Part shown: positions 1 through 12,850 of the stretch, piece after piece | Numbering within the stretch: the first letter of the stretch is position 1 | How the letters are laid out: each line of letters opens with the position of its first letter | NCBI GenBank assembly: GCA_003508835.1 | Contig: PUFA01000006.1 | Coordinates: 9,734,001 to 9,798,000, forward strand | Origin: Eonycteris spelaea | Lineage: Eukaryota > Chordata > Mammalia > Chiroptera > Pteropodidae | Length of the DNA stretch: 64,000 nucleotides | Direction: 5' to 3' | Position numbers and translations under genes: made by a program | Notes under the pieces: generated by a model | Seen by the model: the letters and a program-made list of their open reading frames with translations, nothing else | Database searches by the model: none | What the model was told of the DNA's origin: nothing

Positions 1-1067
1 ACAATTATTTGCTTTGCAGAAAGGATTCAGGGTAAGGTTCTTTTGAATATCAAATTTGCCAGTTGGACTGAACTTCGAGGATCCACTCGAGCAGTACTAG
101 TAAGAATATGTAAACTCTGAAACTCAGGCCTTTGCCACTGAGACTCCTTCAGTCCTCACATAGGAGAGTAAGGCTGTGTACTTGGGATTTCGTGTGTATA
201 TTTTTACACATGTCATGTTGTTGTAGACTTTATCATGGCCTGCCAGAAATGACTGTTGTAACTTAAAACATCCAATGTTTTCTTAATTGATGAGTGCATG
301 CTACAGCCCAGAGAAAACAGCCAAGGCTCTCGGATGGAAAGCAGGGAGGGCACCAGAAAGAGTGGCTTCTTATGGTCTTACCGGTGAATCTGCTGCAGGC
401 TGGCCACTTGGCCCCTCCTGCCCACCTGCCAGTCCTCAGATAAAGTGATCCATGAGGAAAGAAGCAGTGTGTCCTTGAGGAAGTGCTCCTTCAAACACTC
501 ACGTTCTGGAAAGCAGGAGAGATTTCTCTATCTGGAATATGGAAGGCAGCTCTAGCCAAGGACAACAATAGTGTCCTGTCACCTTTCTAGATGTCTCCTC
601 TATTTGTGGGGCCAGAGAGGCTTTTCCCCCACAATTTATAGTTCATCCTCTCACCCACACTCTGCTCCCTGCCATGGGCCCACTCGGCTCTGTGTCTTTT
701 AATCAGGTTGGCATCTCCCATCCCAACAGCCTCGCAGAGGGAAGACTCGCAGTGAAGCTGGACCAAAGGATCTGGTCTCATGAGCAGGCTCACTGGCAGA
801 GAACCCTTCCCTCCATCATGCTTAGTGGCCTCATGTCAAGTCATGGGGCCCAAGAGATGCTTAATGGGTCCTTTGTAGCAACAGGTGAAGGTCTTTCTTC
901 CATTTGTGACTTTGATCCCATCTTCTCCTATTTCTTCCATGGTCTTGTTCATCAATCACTCCCTTTTCCAAAAAAACTTTGCAATTAATCTCCTCCTCTT
1001 CATTTTCACTCATGCTCCCTTGATTCAGACCTTTATAGTGATGCGCCTTGGAAATAATAAGCTTTTT

Positions 1068-1245
1068 TCATTTATCCACCCATCTAATCATTCGATCAAT
1101 ATTTATTAAAACATCTATAATATGCCAAACACTATTCTAGGCATTTGATGTGCAAATTTGAGTAAGACAAGGTCTATGCTGCCAAGGAGCTTATGGTCTC
1201 GTGAAGGAGATAGTCATGATAATAGCTTGTTACACACTTTTCATG
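1068..1245 (-). repeat. L2 LINE fragment
   Basis: The reverse complement of the L2 3' end is recognisable by its wording (aatatttattaaaacatc, then the tgccaaacactattctagg box). It is old and diverged and abuts an L1 fragment. Confidence 0.6.
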
Positions 1246-1815
1246 CACAGTGTGACTATACCACATTTATTTATCCATTCATCAGTTGATGGACATGTGG
1301 TTGTTTCCATTTGGGGTGATTATGAATAATGCTACTGTGATCATTCATTACACATTTTTCTGTGAACGTATGTTTTCATTTCTCTTGGGTAGATACCTAA
1401 GAGCAGAATTGCTGGGGTCATAGGCTAACGATGTTGAACATCTTGAGGAATTATGAAACCGTTTTCCAAAGAGGCTGTGCCGTTTTATATTTCCACCAGC
1501 CACGTATGAGGATTTCCGTTTCTCCACATCCTCACCTACACGTGTTAGTGTCAGTCTTTTTTATTTTAGCCATCCTCGTGGATGTGAAATGGTATCTCAT
1601 TGTGATTTTCATTTGCAGCCCCCTAATGACTGATGATGCTAAACACCTCTTCATGTGCTCATTAGCCATTTTTGTGTGTGTGTACCTTCTTTGCAGAAAT
1701 GTCTATTCAGATCCTTTGGCCATTTTTTAATTGGATTGCTGATCCTTTCTCTATTGAGTTGTAGGAAGTCTTTGTAGATTCTGGATACAAGACTCATCCA
1801 AGGATCTTCTATATG
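1245..1815 (-). repeat. L1 LINE fragment (ORF2 end / 3' region)
   Basis: The + strand carries the typical reverse complement of the L1 ORF2 C-terminal region, with phrases such as 'agcagaattgctggggtcat' and the 'ttccaccagc' box. It is broken by many stops and frame shifts and is not coding. Confidence 0.8.
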
Positions 1816-1842
1816 CTGTGCTCAGTCACCTGGAGTGAATGA

Positions 1843-2064
<222 letters not shown>

Positions 2065-2289
2065 TAAGTGTCAGGGCTGGCAAAGTAACCAGTGCCAGTT
2101 CAGGGGAGTCATCTCCAGCATCATCACCAGACCACCCAGCTAGCACCTGGTCCCACCCACCTCACCTGGAGGCCCCTGTGATCAACAGTGGTTGTTGTGA
2201 CCCCAGGCGTGGGCTGGGGCCCATGGAAAACCTGGAAAGGCTAGTTTCGGCCTCACAGGGCTGCAATCCAAGTTCAGACAACTCTCTTG

Positions 2290-2525
2290 CCTAGATGGCA
2301 CAGTTATAGCAGAGTAGCAAAGGTCATGGACTTGAAGTTATATGGGCCCCAGTTTGAGTCCCAGCCCCGCCCTTTACTGTTTACAGGACCTTGGGTAAGT
2401 TCTTTATCCTCTCTGAGTATTACTGTCTCCTTCTGGATTATGGTTTATAATACCAGCTTCTCAGGATAAACCACTGAAATGAGATGTTGCATAGTCCTTG
2501 GAACATAGTAAATATTTAATAATGG
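2290..2525 (+). repeat. MIR SINE
   Basis: The full-length pattern of a MIR is seen: a tRNA-like head, then the 'accttgggtaagttctt' core, 'cctctgag' and the tail 'catagtaaatatttaat'. It is an ancient mammalian SINE. Confidence 0.85.
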
Positions 2526-2734
2526 TTCTGTGAAACAATGGTTCTGCGGTTCCCATACAGTAGTATGGATTGGCTTAGAGCTGTTTGAGCCTAGATTGCT
2601 TACGGTTTAGGGTTGTGGAGGGAATAATTACAAAAGCCCAGCAGGGTCTTTCCATATAAGCACTTGACCAACAGGAATTAGTTATTGGAGTTCCAAGGAA
2701 TCAGAGAAGAAAAGTGCATTACCATTTTAACCAA

Positions 2735-3040
2735 GACAGGGCCTAGCACGCATATTGTCTTATTAACTCTTCACAATAGCCCTATTCATTAATAGTAAGC
2801 CCGAATAACAAACAGGCAGAGGAACTGACCCTGGGCGGCCAGGCTCAAGGAGCTGGAAATGGGACCACATGGCAGGAGCATCACCTGTGGTTTGGTGGTG
2901 GGGACAAGGGGGACAGGGTGGAGGGGTGAACGGAAGTAGGAGATGAAGCTGGCGGAGCCGGCTGTGACCAGAGCATGAAGGGCCTTGGGGGCTGTGATGC
3001 TGGGTTTGGACTGTCCTGGCAGCCCAGTGGAGAACGGGTT
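2735..3040 (-). repeat. MIR and L2 fragments, minus strand
   Basis: A MIR-like piece (about 2735-2890) is followed by a stretch resembling the reverse complement of the L2 3' part, with the 'agggccttggg' box. Borders are approximate. Confidence 0.45.
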
Positions 3041-3194
3041 GACTGATTCTGGGAGCCAGCGAGGAGATCGCCTCCAGAGTGCGGAGGGGCTGAGGAGGCC
3101 TGAGCCCAACCAGTGGCGGTGCGGACAGGGAAGAACAGACCAATTCAGGAGACATTTAAGCAGTCACACCAGCTGGTCTCTCTCAGAAAACATG

Positions 3195-3420
3195 GAAATT
3201 GAGGTTTCTTCTGTTTCTCCAAATTTTTGTGTAACATACAATATGTAAAATATATAGAAAAGTTAATAGGACAGTGCACCGAGCACCTGTTTACCTACCA
3301 GCTAGACTCAGCCGTTGTGAATATTTTGTCGCGTCTGCTTTCTCTCTTTTGTCTTTTTTTTTTTTGTCTTTTTTTTTTTTCTGAATCACTCAAAAGTACA
3401 TTGTGGAAATCATGACACTT
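3195..3420 (-). repeat. Probable old L1 3'-end fragment
   Basis: An AT-rich stretch with two poly-T runs and a 'gaatcactcaaaagtac' segment resembles the reversed 3' end of old L1M elements. The family assignment is tentative. Confidence 0.4.
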
Positions 3421-3939
3421 ATTCCCGGGCGCTTTCACGTTCATCTTCTAAAGAGAAGGCTACTCTCCTCCGTGAGATGGCACCATTAGTGCACCCAAGA
3501 CATGCAGCATTAATTTCCTGGAATTAAGGGTTATGACAAGGGTTGCAGGACAGCAGAGCAGATAGGAGCAGCCGACAGAGAGAGCATAAGAAATCAATGA
3601 CAGGATTTCTGGGCAGGAGCGAGGACTGTTATTTATGCGACAGCGAGTGCATGGGGTAGGCCGGAGGATCCCTTCCTAGCTGTCAGGAAGAGAGGATCAA
3701 AACAAATACCAGAAATGTCCTCTCCTGTGTGACAGCAAGAACCGAAAGTCACAGGGCACGCTGAGAGCGTGTGTGAGGACTCCAAGAAGAGGAACAGCAG
3801 GAAGAAGGTAAAGCTGCTTCAGCCCTCCATCCAGAAGGCTCCTTGGAGCCACCCGGAGGCCTCAAAAGAGCTAATGCCAAGTGAGCAGAGGAGGGCTTCC
3901 CCGCTGCAGCGAGCTGGGGAAGGTAGAAGCAGAGCGCTC

Positions 3940-4200
3940 TCCCTCCCTCTCCTCGCCAGCTCCCCTCCCCCCTCCCGCTACTCTCTCTCTCTCTCTCTCT
4001 GTCTCTCTATCTCTCTCTGTCTCTCCTCTCTCTGTCTCTGTCTCTCCTCTCTCTCTCTCTGTCTCTCCTCTCTCTGTCTCTGTCTCTCTCTCTCTGTCTT
4101 TCTGTCTCTCTCCCTCCCTCCTTCCCTCTCCCTTCTTGCTCCTTCTATCAATCTCTCCCCCTCCCCACCTTTCCTTTCGCCCTCCCCACACACCCCTCCT
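3940..4200 (+). repeat. (CT)n / CTCTGT polypyrimidine microsatellite
   Basis: This is a long, almost pure pyrimidine tract on the + strand, built of CT dinucleotides interrupted by regular CTGTCT units, with C-rich flanks. The long open frames in it (Ser/Leu-rich or Arg/Glu-rich) are artefacts of the repeat. Confidence 0.95.
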
Positions 4201-4309
4201 TGAAGAACCAGCAGCAAAGTTAAGGGAATTCATAATTAGACTGAATTTAAACAAACACAAAAAGCCTCCTTTGTGTTTGAGTCCTTATTCAGAGTGAGAT
4301 TTAGTTATT

Positions 4310-5460
4310 GTTTTTGAAATGTGAATATCTATAGAATTTTTTATAAAAAATAGGTTTTTTAAAAAAATACCTATTTTTAAAAATTTAAAATACAAACAAT
4401 AAAGAATTTTATAAAGTAGAAATCAGAGGTCCCCATAATCTTACTCTGTTTTCCTCCCTACACCATTGATATTCATTCTACTTTGTACGCCAGTATCACA
4501 TAAAGCGAATGCAACACACATGCTTTCTAAAGCAGGATCATCTCTGTGCATGGCTCACTGCCTTGCTTTTTGTTTTAGTATTTAACCATATATCATCATC
4601 TTATTATGTCAATATATATAGATCTGCCTCATTCTGTTTGATGGCTACAGGGAATTCTATTATATGCACAACCATAATTTATTTAACTGCTCCCCTATTG
4701 ATAAAGTGAATATTTTCAGTTTTTCACTCCAGTAAACATCCCTATACATGAATCTTTGAACAGTTGTCCAATTATTTTCTTAAGATGTATTCTTAGAAGA
4801 CAAATTTCTATACAGGACCTCAACTCTCCCTCCAGATATTGCAACGATTTACAGGTCCGTCAGAAGCCTGCTTCCCCACACAGCATCACTAGGCATTGTC
4901 AGGCCTGTCAGTGTTTAGCAGTTTGATGGACAAAACGATACTCAACTGTCTTCACTGCTTCCAGTTTCTTGTATATTTTCCTTTTGGGGAATTTATTTTT
5001 TTCCATGTAGAGTGTTCAGTTGGGTTCATTTCTAAATAGTCTATATTTCAGTTTAGATTTCATCGTAACCTGAGTATTTCAGAATTTTTTTAAAAGTTAC
5101 TAAGTGGTTATATATTCTCTATGATCTCCTTTATTTTTTATTTTTCTGTTAGAGTTGACGTTCAGTATTTTATATTAGTTTTGGGTGTACAGCATAATGG
5201 TTAGACATTTATATATGTTCCGTGAATTTTTGAAGAAAGTGAAGAGTTCAGGATTTTATATATTTCTTTTACATCAAATGTATTATACTTTCTTTCAAAC
5301 CAATGTATGCTTTTTTATTGCTTTCCTTTATTTTCACCTCTTCCTGTTATTAGCTGACTTGACTTAATTGACTGTTTTTTCTATAGTGATTTGAAAGTTC
5401 TATATCCTATTTTTATTCTGCCAGTGATCATGTGTTTTTATTAATTCCATTTTCAGCAGT
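4310..5460 (-). repeat. Old L1 fragments
   Basis: This AT-rich block contains the reverse complement of L1 3'-region phrases ('ataatttatttaactgctcc', 'gaacatccctatac'-like boxes). Near 5150-5215 there is a different L1 3'-UTR-like segment ('agttttgggtgtacagcata'). It is probably more than one nested fragment. Confidence 0.65.
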
Positions 5461-5734
5461 ATTACCCTGTTATTTCCTCCTCTTTGTTTTGGAAATGTTG
5501 TTTTTGTTTTTGTTTCTATCTAAAGGAAGCCGCATTTTTTTGTTTTCAGATCCCTCTTGACGGCCTACTTTGATTTTATCAATGTGCCGTCATCTTGCAT
5601 CATGTTCTGTTTCACAACATATCCTGTTCTTCCCCTGCATTAACTGCATTTTGCAGTTGGACCATTCGGTCTGACTATTCAGCTGGATTCCTTTGAAGAG
5701 CTAATTCTCTTCACATCCTAGTTTTGTCATTCAT

Positions 5735-5940
5735 TCCTATCAAGCCCTAGCTAAGACCTGGGCTGTGGCACCAGACGACCTGCCACTCTTACTAGCCACA
5801 TAGCTTAGGAAACTCTTCAAGCAGGCACCTCAGTACTCTTATCTGTAAAAGGATGGTTAAAAGTAGTACCCACCACCTAAGTTTGCTCTGAGGATTAAGC
5901 GAGGTAGCATACCATAACAAACAAGTGATGAGTGCCCCCT
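5735..5940 (+). repeat. MIR SINE
   Basis: MIR wording is seen (tagccacatagctt, 'cttatctgtaaaaggatgg', 'ctgaggattaagcgag'). Confidence 0.75.
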
Positions 5941-6575
5941 CCAGGAGCTAGATAGGTGGTTGTTTGTTTTACCCAGATGGCGCATCCCCTGAGCAAAGCA
6001 AGTTGTAGGTCACCCCTTAGAGTCACTGGTGGTGGGTGCCAAGCTATTGGCGGGAATATGTGTCAAGTCTTCCCTTTGGGTGTGCCAGATGGGAGAGGAT
6101 GTGGGACAGCCCACAGGCCAGTCTCTAAGGTTATTCCCAGGGCACAAGCAAGAGAAAGCTTGCAGACACCTTTTCCCACTCTGCCCCAGCGTCGGAAGTA
6201 ACCAGAGAGATCTATGGTCAACCTCAGTCCAGCAAGCCGGGCAAGGGTGTCCTTCCAGGAGTGCCCAGGAGGGACAGTGGGTAACTACAGGGATCAGTGG
6301 CCGGGCTGACCCCCAGGCGGGGTCCAAGCAGGAATGTAGGCCCTTCGTGGATGTGCATGACAATAGGGGGCTGGCAATCATTAGACCCTGCCCTTGAACA
6401 CAGGGGACATCTTGCAGCATTTTTCTCTGATTGCCCAGAAAGGGACAGGCTGACTGATGAACTCCATCCGAGCCTGGCAGCTAACAGCAAGAGAGCAGAC
6501 CAGTGAGCTGCACATTCCACGTCCCTCTTTCTTGAGTCATCAGTACTTACAACATGAAAGTTTCATTCCATAATG

Positions 6576-6592
6576 GGGCGGGGGGGGGGCGG
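6576..6592 (+). repeat. G-run (interrupted)
   Basis: A stretch of four G, one C and about ten G followed by cgg. It is a short G-rich block that could form a G-quadruplex or simply be a length-variable homopolymer. Confidence 0.6.
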
Positions 6593-6724
6593 ACCTCTTC
6601 TCAGTTTCCGATGTTGGGCCGGAATTTTCTTTTTTATAATTAGTGGACCAGCTCAGGTGAAAATTGGAGAAGAGAGGGAGGCAAAGCCTGTTGCTCTTGG
6701 TCCACCCTCTACCTAGCATTTAGC

Positions 6725-6865
6725 AAACACCTACAGCATACTCAGTTCTGAATCAGATAGATTGTCCCCATTTTATAGGTGAGCTCACTGAGGCCCAGCA
6801 AGGATGAACGTTGTTTCACAATTACTCAGTGAGGGCATTCAGTGCCGTCCTGTCTAGCTCCAGTC
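6725..6865 (-). repeat. MIR SINE
   Basis: The reverse complement of a MIR core is seen ('ccccattttataggtgag', then 'actgaggcccagcaag'). Confidence 0.75.
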
Positions 6866-6904
6866 TCTTCTCTTCCCTGTCTGCCATTCTGACCCTGGTT
6901 TAGT

Positions 6905-7440
6905 TCCGTTCAACAGAACATACACTGAACACCTTCCCTGTGCCAAACTGTGTCCACTGTGCAATGGGAAACACACAGATCAGCCTAAGGTCAGCCCTTG
7001 CCTTCCAAGGGCGCACATGCTAATGGGGAAACAGTCAGACGGGTACTCCGAGACAAGCGAAAGTCAGCTCAGTAACAAAGAGAAAGATGTTGTGCCTGGA
7101 CGTGTAGAGGCAACAATCCAATTGAGAGGCCGTACAATGGAGGCCAGAATACAGGGGAGAGACAGCGCCTGATGCGGCGGGAGCCTGCGTCAGGGGAGAT
7201 AAGGTTTCGTGGGTAACGAGGGGTCTCTGCAGGACCCCGAGTGTGGAGATGAGAACTCTGACTGAGTTTCTTACTATAATGAGGAGCCATTGGAATAGTT
7301 AGAAGACAGTAATGACATTCAGCTCAATTAAAAATCCTAGAGCATTTACTCAGTGCCAGGCTTTCTGCCAGGCACTGAGCACATAAATATAAATAAGGAA
7401 CAGTCTTTCCCCTTGAAGGCCTCCGTCTTATAGATAGACA
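6905..7440 (-). repeat. L2 / MIR-like fragments, minus strand
   Basis: Reversed L2 3' wording is seen twice (a 'caaggtcagcccttgcc'-type stretch, and 'gaggagccattggaatag' followed by a second 'gtgccaggctttctgccagg' box). The two pieces are nested or adjacent. Confidence 0.6.
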
Positions 7441-7829
7441 TTTCAACAGTTAGGAGTGGAAATAGAAAAACTGACTAAAGCAGGCTTTAACAGATGGAGG
7501 TTCGCTTTTCTCCTGGAACAGCACCCGAAGGTCCCATCCAGACCTGTGCTCTGGATGCCATCACCTTTCTTCTTGCTGTGCCATCCTGAGGCTTTCATCC
7601 TCGTGGTTACCTCGTCAGCTGCTACAGCTCCAGGCATTATGTCTGTGTTCCAGTTTAAAAGGAACAGGAGAGGGAAGTGGAAAGGGCACAGCTTTCTTCT
7701 TGTGAGCATTTGCCTATTTATTCAGGAAGAACCGCTATCCTTAGAGACATCATCCTACATCTCATTAGTCGGAACTTGCCAGGCCTGGCTGAGGGAAAGT
7801 GGGGAAATCAATTTTGTTTTGCTTTTACA

Positions 7830-8110
7830 ATTTCAATAGTGGAGACAGACGAGAGATTTAGAAATGGAGTACAGATAAGCCAACCTACTGTGTTTGCTGT
7901 AGATTCTAATACAATGTGATAAGTGCTATAGTAGATATATGTTCAAAACAATAGGAAAGCATTTGCAAGGACAGCTGACAATTCCAGGTGACAGTTGGGG
8001 CAGGGTGTTACAGAGAGGAAGGACTATTCTAGCTCCACTTTAAAAAACAGCAGTAGTTCACCATGCAGGGTGGAGGTAAAGACCCTCCAGGCATGTGAAA
8101 GAGGGGACGG
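7830..8110 (-). repeat. Possible L2 fragment
   Basis: The 'tgtgataagtgctatagta' box and the downstream purine-rich text resemble a reversed L2 3' end. It is weak and diverged. Confidence 0.35.
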
Positions 8111-9039
8111 TGTGAATGTGCATAGGTGATTCTGGAAGACCTCGTTGTTGTCCTCGGGGTGACGTGATGATATCTCCATTTCGGGAAGATCAGTGGCAGC
8201 AATGCAGAGGAAAAATTGGCTGGGAAACCAGAGAGGGTTGAGGATAACTGTTTGAGGGGTCCTGGTTACATTCAGAATAACTGAGTTTCATTTCTTGAGT
8301 ACAAATTTGGTTGGGGTTGAGAACTATATGTGTCGACTACACAGAGGGAAAGGAAAGACGGGAGAAGAGATGGCCCTTGCGGGTGTGCTTGCCCTGAAGA
8401 GATCTGGGGCCCATGAAGGATGGAGAACGTATCATTCCTAGAAGCTTTGATTTCCGCTCCTAATGCGCATTGAGTCATAAAGCTCATATTCGCTAATAAT
8501 CCTGTTGCTTGATTTTTAACTGTAAGGATGCTTCCTAATGACTAATGCAGAGGGCAGCCTGGAAACTCCATTCTTGGCCGTTGGCCACAAAGCAGTAGGA
8601 TTAGCAAGAGAGGGGTGGGGGCACGCTTTTGATTAACCAGAACCCCTGCCCAGTGGCGCTTGTCTTCCTGGGAGGATGCTGGACTAGACAAAACATCTGG
8701 CTGCGCCTGAAGCCCAGATTCCCCCTCTGCAGTTCATATCAGTCCTAGGGCAGCAGTTCCCCCGCTGTGATCAGTGTTGCTTCCCTTTAAACCAGCGAGC
8801 GGGCAGCTGGCCCAGAGGAGGCAGAAGGCACCAGAAGTGAAGCTTCTGTTCACAGCTCTTGCCAGGAACCATGGCCGCAGGTTTAGCAGTTTCCAGAAGG
8901 TTTATTTTTGAGCAGTGACAGTAAGTTAAACCTTAAACAGAGAAGGTTCATGTACTTGCACTGCAAGAGCTGACCTCCTGAAGGAACTGAACAGATAAGC
9001 ACACACACCGTGGGGTACTCCTTTGTCAGATTTAAGGTT

Positions 9040-10300
9040 TCAACAATCAGGGAATAGTCAAAAAGAGCTCAAAAGTTTTTTGAAAGAGGATGTGGGTGAC
9101 CTGGTAGGTATAAATGTAGGTTTAAGAATAGTGGTGCTCTCTGGCAATTTCGTTTTTCATGGATGACCTCTAGAAAAAGAAACACAACCTACTTCAAATT
9201 ATCCAATAATAATAATCCAGCTGAGCTACACTGGATAGGTACATTGGCCATCAACTTGACTGCCACTTTACAATCCCAGAGATGGATGCCGACATCTCTT
9301 AGGAGAAAATAAACAGTTCAACCAAAGAAATGCAGGCCTTGTTGGCTGGCCACACTGGGCCAGTATAGATCTTTCTTTTTCAAAAGATAAGTAAACAAAT
9401 AAGCAGAAAATAAAATAACCTCGTGATAGCACTGAAAACTCACCGTTCTCAAAAAAGAGGACCATCTCCCTAAAGAAATAGGAACATATTTTCTGAAAAG
9501 ATTTTTTTTTCTGCAATAGACAAAAGAAAATTTAAATAGGTGTATAGATAATATTCTCGTTTAATATACGAAACAAGGATGATAAGGAAGAGAAGATGGA
9601 GGGTAAAATGGGGAGGGGAACTCCTGAGAGAGAAAGACAATGATGGAGACAAATTGAGAATGCAAAAAAAGTAAATACATGACAACAGTTAAAATCCACA
9701 ATAGCAGCGTATGCCTTGTAAGAAATATAAGCATTGAAGTAGGAGACAAGCTAAGGAATCTCTCTGAGACTGCAGAAAAAAACTTAGGAAGGAATGGAAG
9801 TAATGAAAGTTGCCAACTGTGAAAGACAGAGTGCCAATCCAGGCAGATAAATGAAGGAGAACAATGAGTAAATGGAGCAGAAGGTATAATAAAATGCAAA
9901 ACGTCGGCTAACTCCTCTGAGAAGAGGGGCCGAAGGATGAAGTGACCAGTGCTAAAATTTCCTTGATGAATTAAAAGGACTCACTGAGCGCCAGGTAAAA
10001 TGGTTTAGATACAATTTAATGAAAAACAAAACTGTTCCAAGGATAATTTAAAAATCCCTAAAAGCATTTGCCGAAACACACTCACACAGGTAAGTACACA
10101 ATCAGCTCTCATCAAATAAAACAGTAATTTACAAAAAACAAGCAGCGCAACTAATCTCGTCCTCCTAAAATTCCTTCTCTGTAATATCAAAGACCAACGC
10201 CAATGATGTTATGAGACCCAACAATCATTGATTCAGCCAAGATACAACGTGCACAAAAGCCACAGAAAATGGCCAGTCAGGTTCCTTGATGAACTTGTAA
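9040..10300 (+). repeat. AT-rich, probably old L1/HAL1-derived sequence
   Basis: An A-rich + strand with frequent aaaa runs and phrases resembling the ORF1/5' part of old L1 or HAL1 elements. No intact frame is present. Assignment is tentative. Confidence 0.35.
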
Positions 10301-10305
10301 AGATC

Positions 10306-10775
10306 TTGCAGTAGGCTGAATGACAGCCCCCAAAGATATCAGGCCCTAACTCCTGAAGCTGTAAATGTTACCTTATTTGGAAAAAGGATCTTTGCAAGAT
10401 GTGAATTAAACTAAGGATTTTGTTACGTTATTAAGGTGGATCCTAAACGCAATCCATGTATCCTTCTAAGAGGGAAGCAGAGGGAGACTTTATATACAAG
10501 GAAGAGAAGATGCTAGGAAGACAGACACAGAAATTGGAATGATGCAGCCACAAGCCAAGGAATGCCAACAGCCACCAGAACCTGGAAGAGGCAAAGAACA
10601 GACTCTCCTCTAGAGATGCCGGAGGGGGTGCGGCCCTGCTGACACCTTGATTGCAGTGTAACCTTACTGATTTCAGACATCTGACCTCCAGAACTTTGAC
10701 AGAATAAGTATCTGTTGTTTAAGTCACCAAGTTTGCAGGACTCTGTTACAGCAGCCACAGGAAACTGAAACAGAT
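10306..10775 (+). repeat. MLT1-type (ERVL-MaLR) solo LTR
   Basis: It begins with tgcagtaggctgaatgac and 'ccccaaagatatcaggccc', continues with 'gaagcagagggagac', 'gacctccagaactttgac' and the end 'ggaaactgaaaca'. This is the characteristic text of an MLT1C/D-like LTR of about 470 bp. No internal retroviral sequence adjoins it, so it is a solo LTR. Confidence 0.8.
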
Positions 10776-10779
10776 GCGT

Positions 10780-11190
10780 AATTTTTGGCCTACCGAGATG
10801 TTTAGGAAAACCTGTACTTATAAACGATAACCGCGAAAGACATTTAATATGAGTCTGTAGTCCCTGATTATATTGTCAGTGGTTTGATACTGGGAGAAGT
10901 CATAGGGGAAAGCAAATCTTTTTAGGTTTTCTGTCTTAGCATGATGGAGAGTGAAATGGCATACTATTTTCTTAAATCTGATAATTAGAGAAATGCAAGT
11001 ATAGGAGTATTTTTTCAAAAATGTTTAAAGATGCTTAAAGTAGAATTAAAAGCAAAACGAATACTTTAGAAATCACTGAAGGAAGTGTGAAAACTAAAAA
11101 AAAAAATATTACAAAAAGGAAAAGGAAATAGCAAGAAAATATAATAAACAAAAAAGCATAAAACAGAATGATGGAAATAAGCTTGTATTC
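10780..11190 (+). repeat. A-rich old L1/HAL1-like fragment
   Basis: This resumes the A-rich text found before the MLT1-type LTR, which suggests that the LTR was inserted into an older L1-like element. No coding potential. Confidence 0.35.
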
Positions 11191-11194
11191 GCAG

Positions 11195-11450
11195 TAATGG
11201 CTACCAGATGCAACAAATAACCCCCGGGTCTCAGTGCTTTCACATGGTAGAGGTTAATTTTTCACTCACTTCACAGTCCAGGGCCAGTCTGCAGTGGGGC
11301 AGAGCCCTGGGTGGGGGTGCCCCTTCCACCAAGTAATTCAAGGCTCCAGGCTCCTTCCACGTGAGAACCGCATGGTCCTCCAGGGCTTCCTCATATCTAG
11401 CCAGCTGAGGGGGGAAGAGACAAAGCACGAGGTCATGGAACAATGCTTTT
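11195..11450 (+). repeat. Unassigned interspersed repeat
   Basis: A block with 'cccgggtctcagtgctttc' and 'ggttaatttttcactcact' resembles a family I have seen in mammalian DNA but cannot name. A similar text occurs at about 42120-42420. Confidence 0.35.
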
Positions 11451-11999
11451 TAACAGTCAGGCCTTTCTCCCACATCCCACTGACCAGAACGCATTTCACA
11501 GCTCACCTAATTCTAAAGGAGTTTGAGCCCAGAAGGAAAAGGAAACAAGAGTCCGTGAACATATAGCATCAATACTGCCACCAAGAACAAACGAATCAGC
11601 TCTGATAACGTGTAATTCGCTTTTTTGTCTGGCCACCCCACCGAATGAGGTAAAGGGAACGGAAGTAGACAAGGCAGGAGAGAAAGGCCAGGGTTAGGAG
11701 AGCTCGGGATGTTCAGGGGAGTGGGAAGGTCTGTGGACACAGGGTCCAGAGCTATCATCTGAGACCAGGTTGAAGGATCGGCAAAGAACCAAGGTCAAGT
11801 GGGAGAACAGAGTGCAAGACTCATGCTGAGCAAAGGGTCTGCAAAAGGAGTGGGCAGAGCCATGTGTGGGGCAGCCCAGGGTGGGGCCCAGGATCATGGC
11901 TACAGGAAAAGGAAGCCTATTGTTACATGTGGAGTGATTACCGACCCACCTGGGGGCAGGGAGGGAGCTGGAAGGTGCCATGAGCTAGTGCCCCCACGT

Positions 12000-12400
12000 T
12001 AAACTTCGATATTGCAAGGAAAATATTCCCAGATTAAGTAAAGAAAAAAGCACTGCTAAAAAGAAGTACAATATGAAAAATAAAAATTGGGTACAAAGGA
12101 ATAGCATGAGTACATACATGGAAAGCATGGATCACAATATTACTTTTCTATAACAAAGTAAAATTCAAAGTAAAAAAAAAAAAAAGCATTCCATGGGACA
12201 GAGGAGGCATTTCGTGTGATAAATGCATAGTCCATAATAATGCTAAGAGTCATGAATCTTCAGGTGCCAAATAACCTAACAGGAAAACATGACGCAAAAC
12301 CCATCGGAAATTACGAGGAGAGACTGACAGTTGTAGCAACTTTACGCATCTCCCTTAGTCCAGTAAAAATAAATAGAATGAAAATGGAATTTGTTTCAGG
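12000..12400 (+). repeat. A-rich old L1/HAL1-like fragment
   Basis: A-rich text with an A14-type run near 12172-12185 and no open frame. It resembles the L1-like material at 9040-11190. Confidence 0.35.
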
Positions 12401-12404
12401 GGAT

Positions 12405-12850
12405 TTTACCATTCATTGATTTTATACGATGTATCAGGGTCCGTGCTAGATGCTTCGTCTGTGATTGCATTTACAGTAATCCTCTTAGTAGCACGCGGGA
12501 TAGGGAGTGCCACTGCCACTTCATCGAGGAGTCAACTGCAGCTCGCCAGGTCCCCTAATGAGCTCGCACGGAACGGTATGTGAACCGAGGTCTTTGCCTC
12601 CGCAGCTGTTGCTCCCACTTTTCTGTGTAGCCTCTTCAGTAAGCAGAGCCTTTCATTTTATAGAAAACAGTTCTTCCGAGAAGGACACAGATCCATCTGC
12701 CTCTCACAGACTCCCGGGCACCTTCAGGGCAGGTTCTGGCCAATGATAGACAGTCACCGAGTTTTCATTTACAGGGTGATGATGGAGAGAAAGCAACTGG
12801 TCCAAGGTCACCCAGCAAGTTAGAGTGAAACACGAGGCAGCTGCCTAAAT
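12405..12850 (-). repeat. MIR SINE pieces
   Basis: Two reversed MIR-like stretches (about 12405-12550 and 12750-12850, the latter with 'aactggtccaaggtcaccca') flank unique sequence. Confidence 0.5.

Noticed and set aside
3769..4297. Several long overlapping open frames on both strands
   Set aside because: They run through the CT microsatellite and encode only Ser/Leu or Arg/Glu repeats. This is compositional, with no domain or gene context.
10306..10775. Possible endogenous provirus
   Set aside because: Only a single MLT1-type LTR is seen, with no gag, pol or env sequence beside it.
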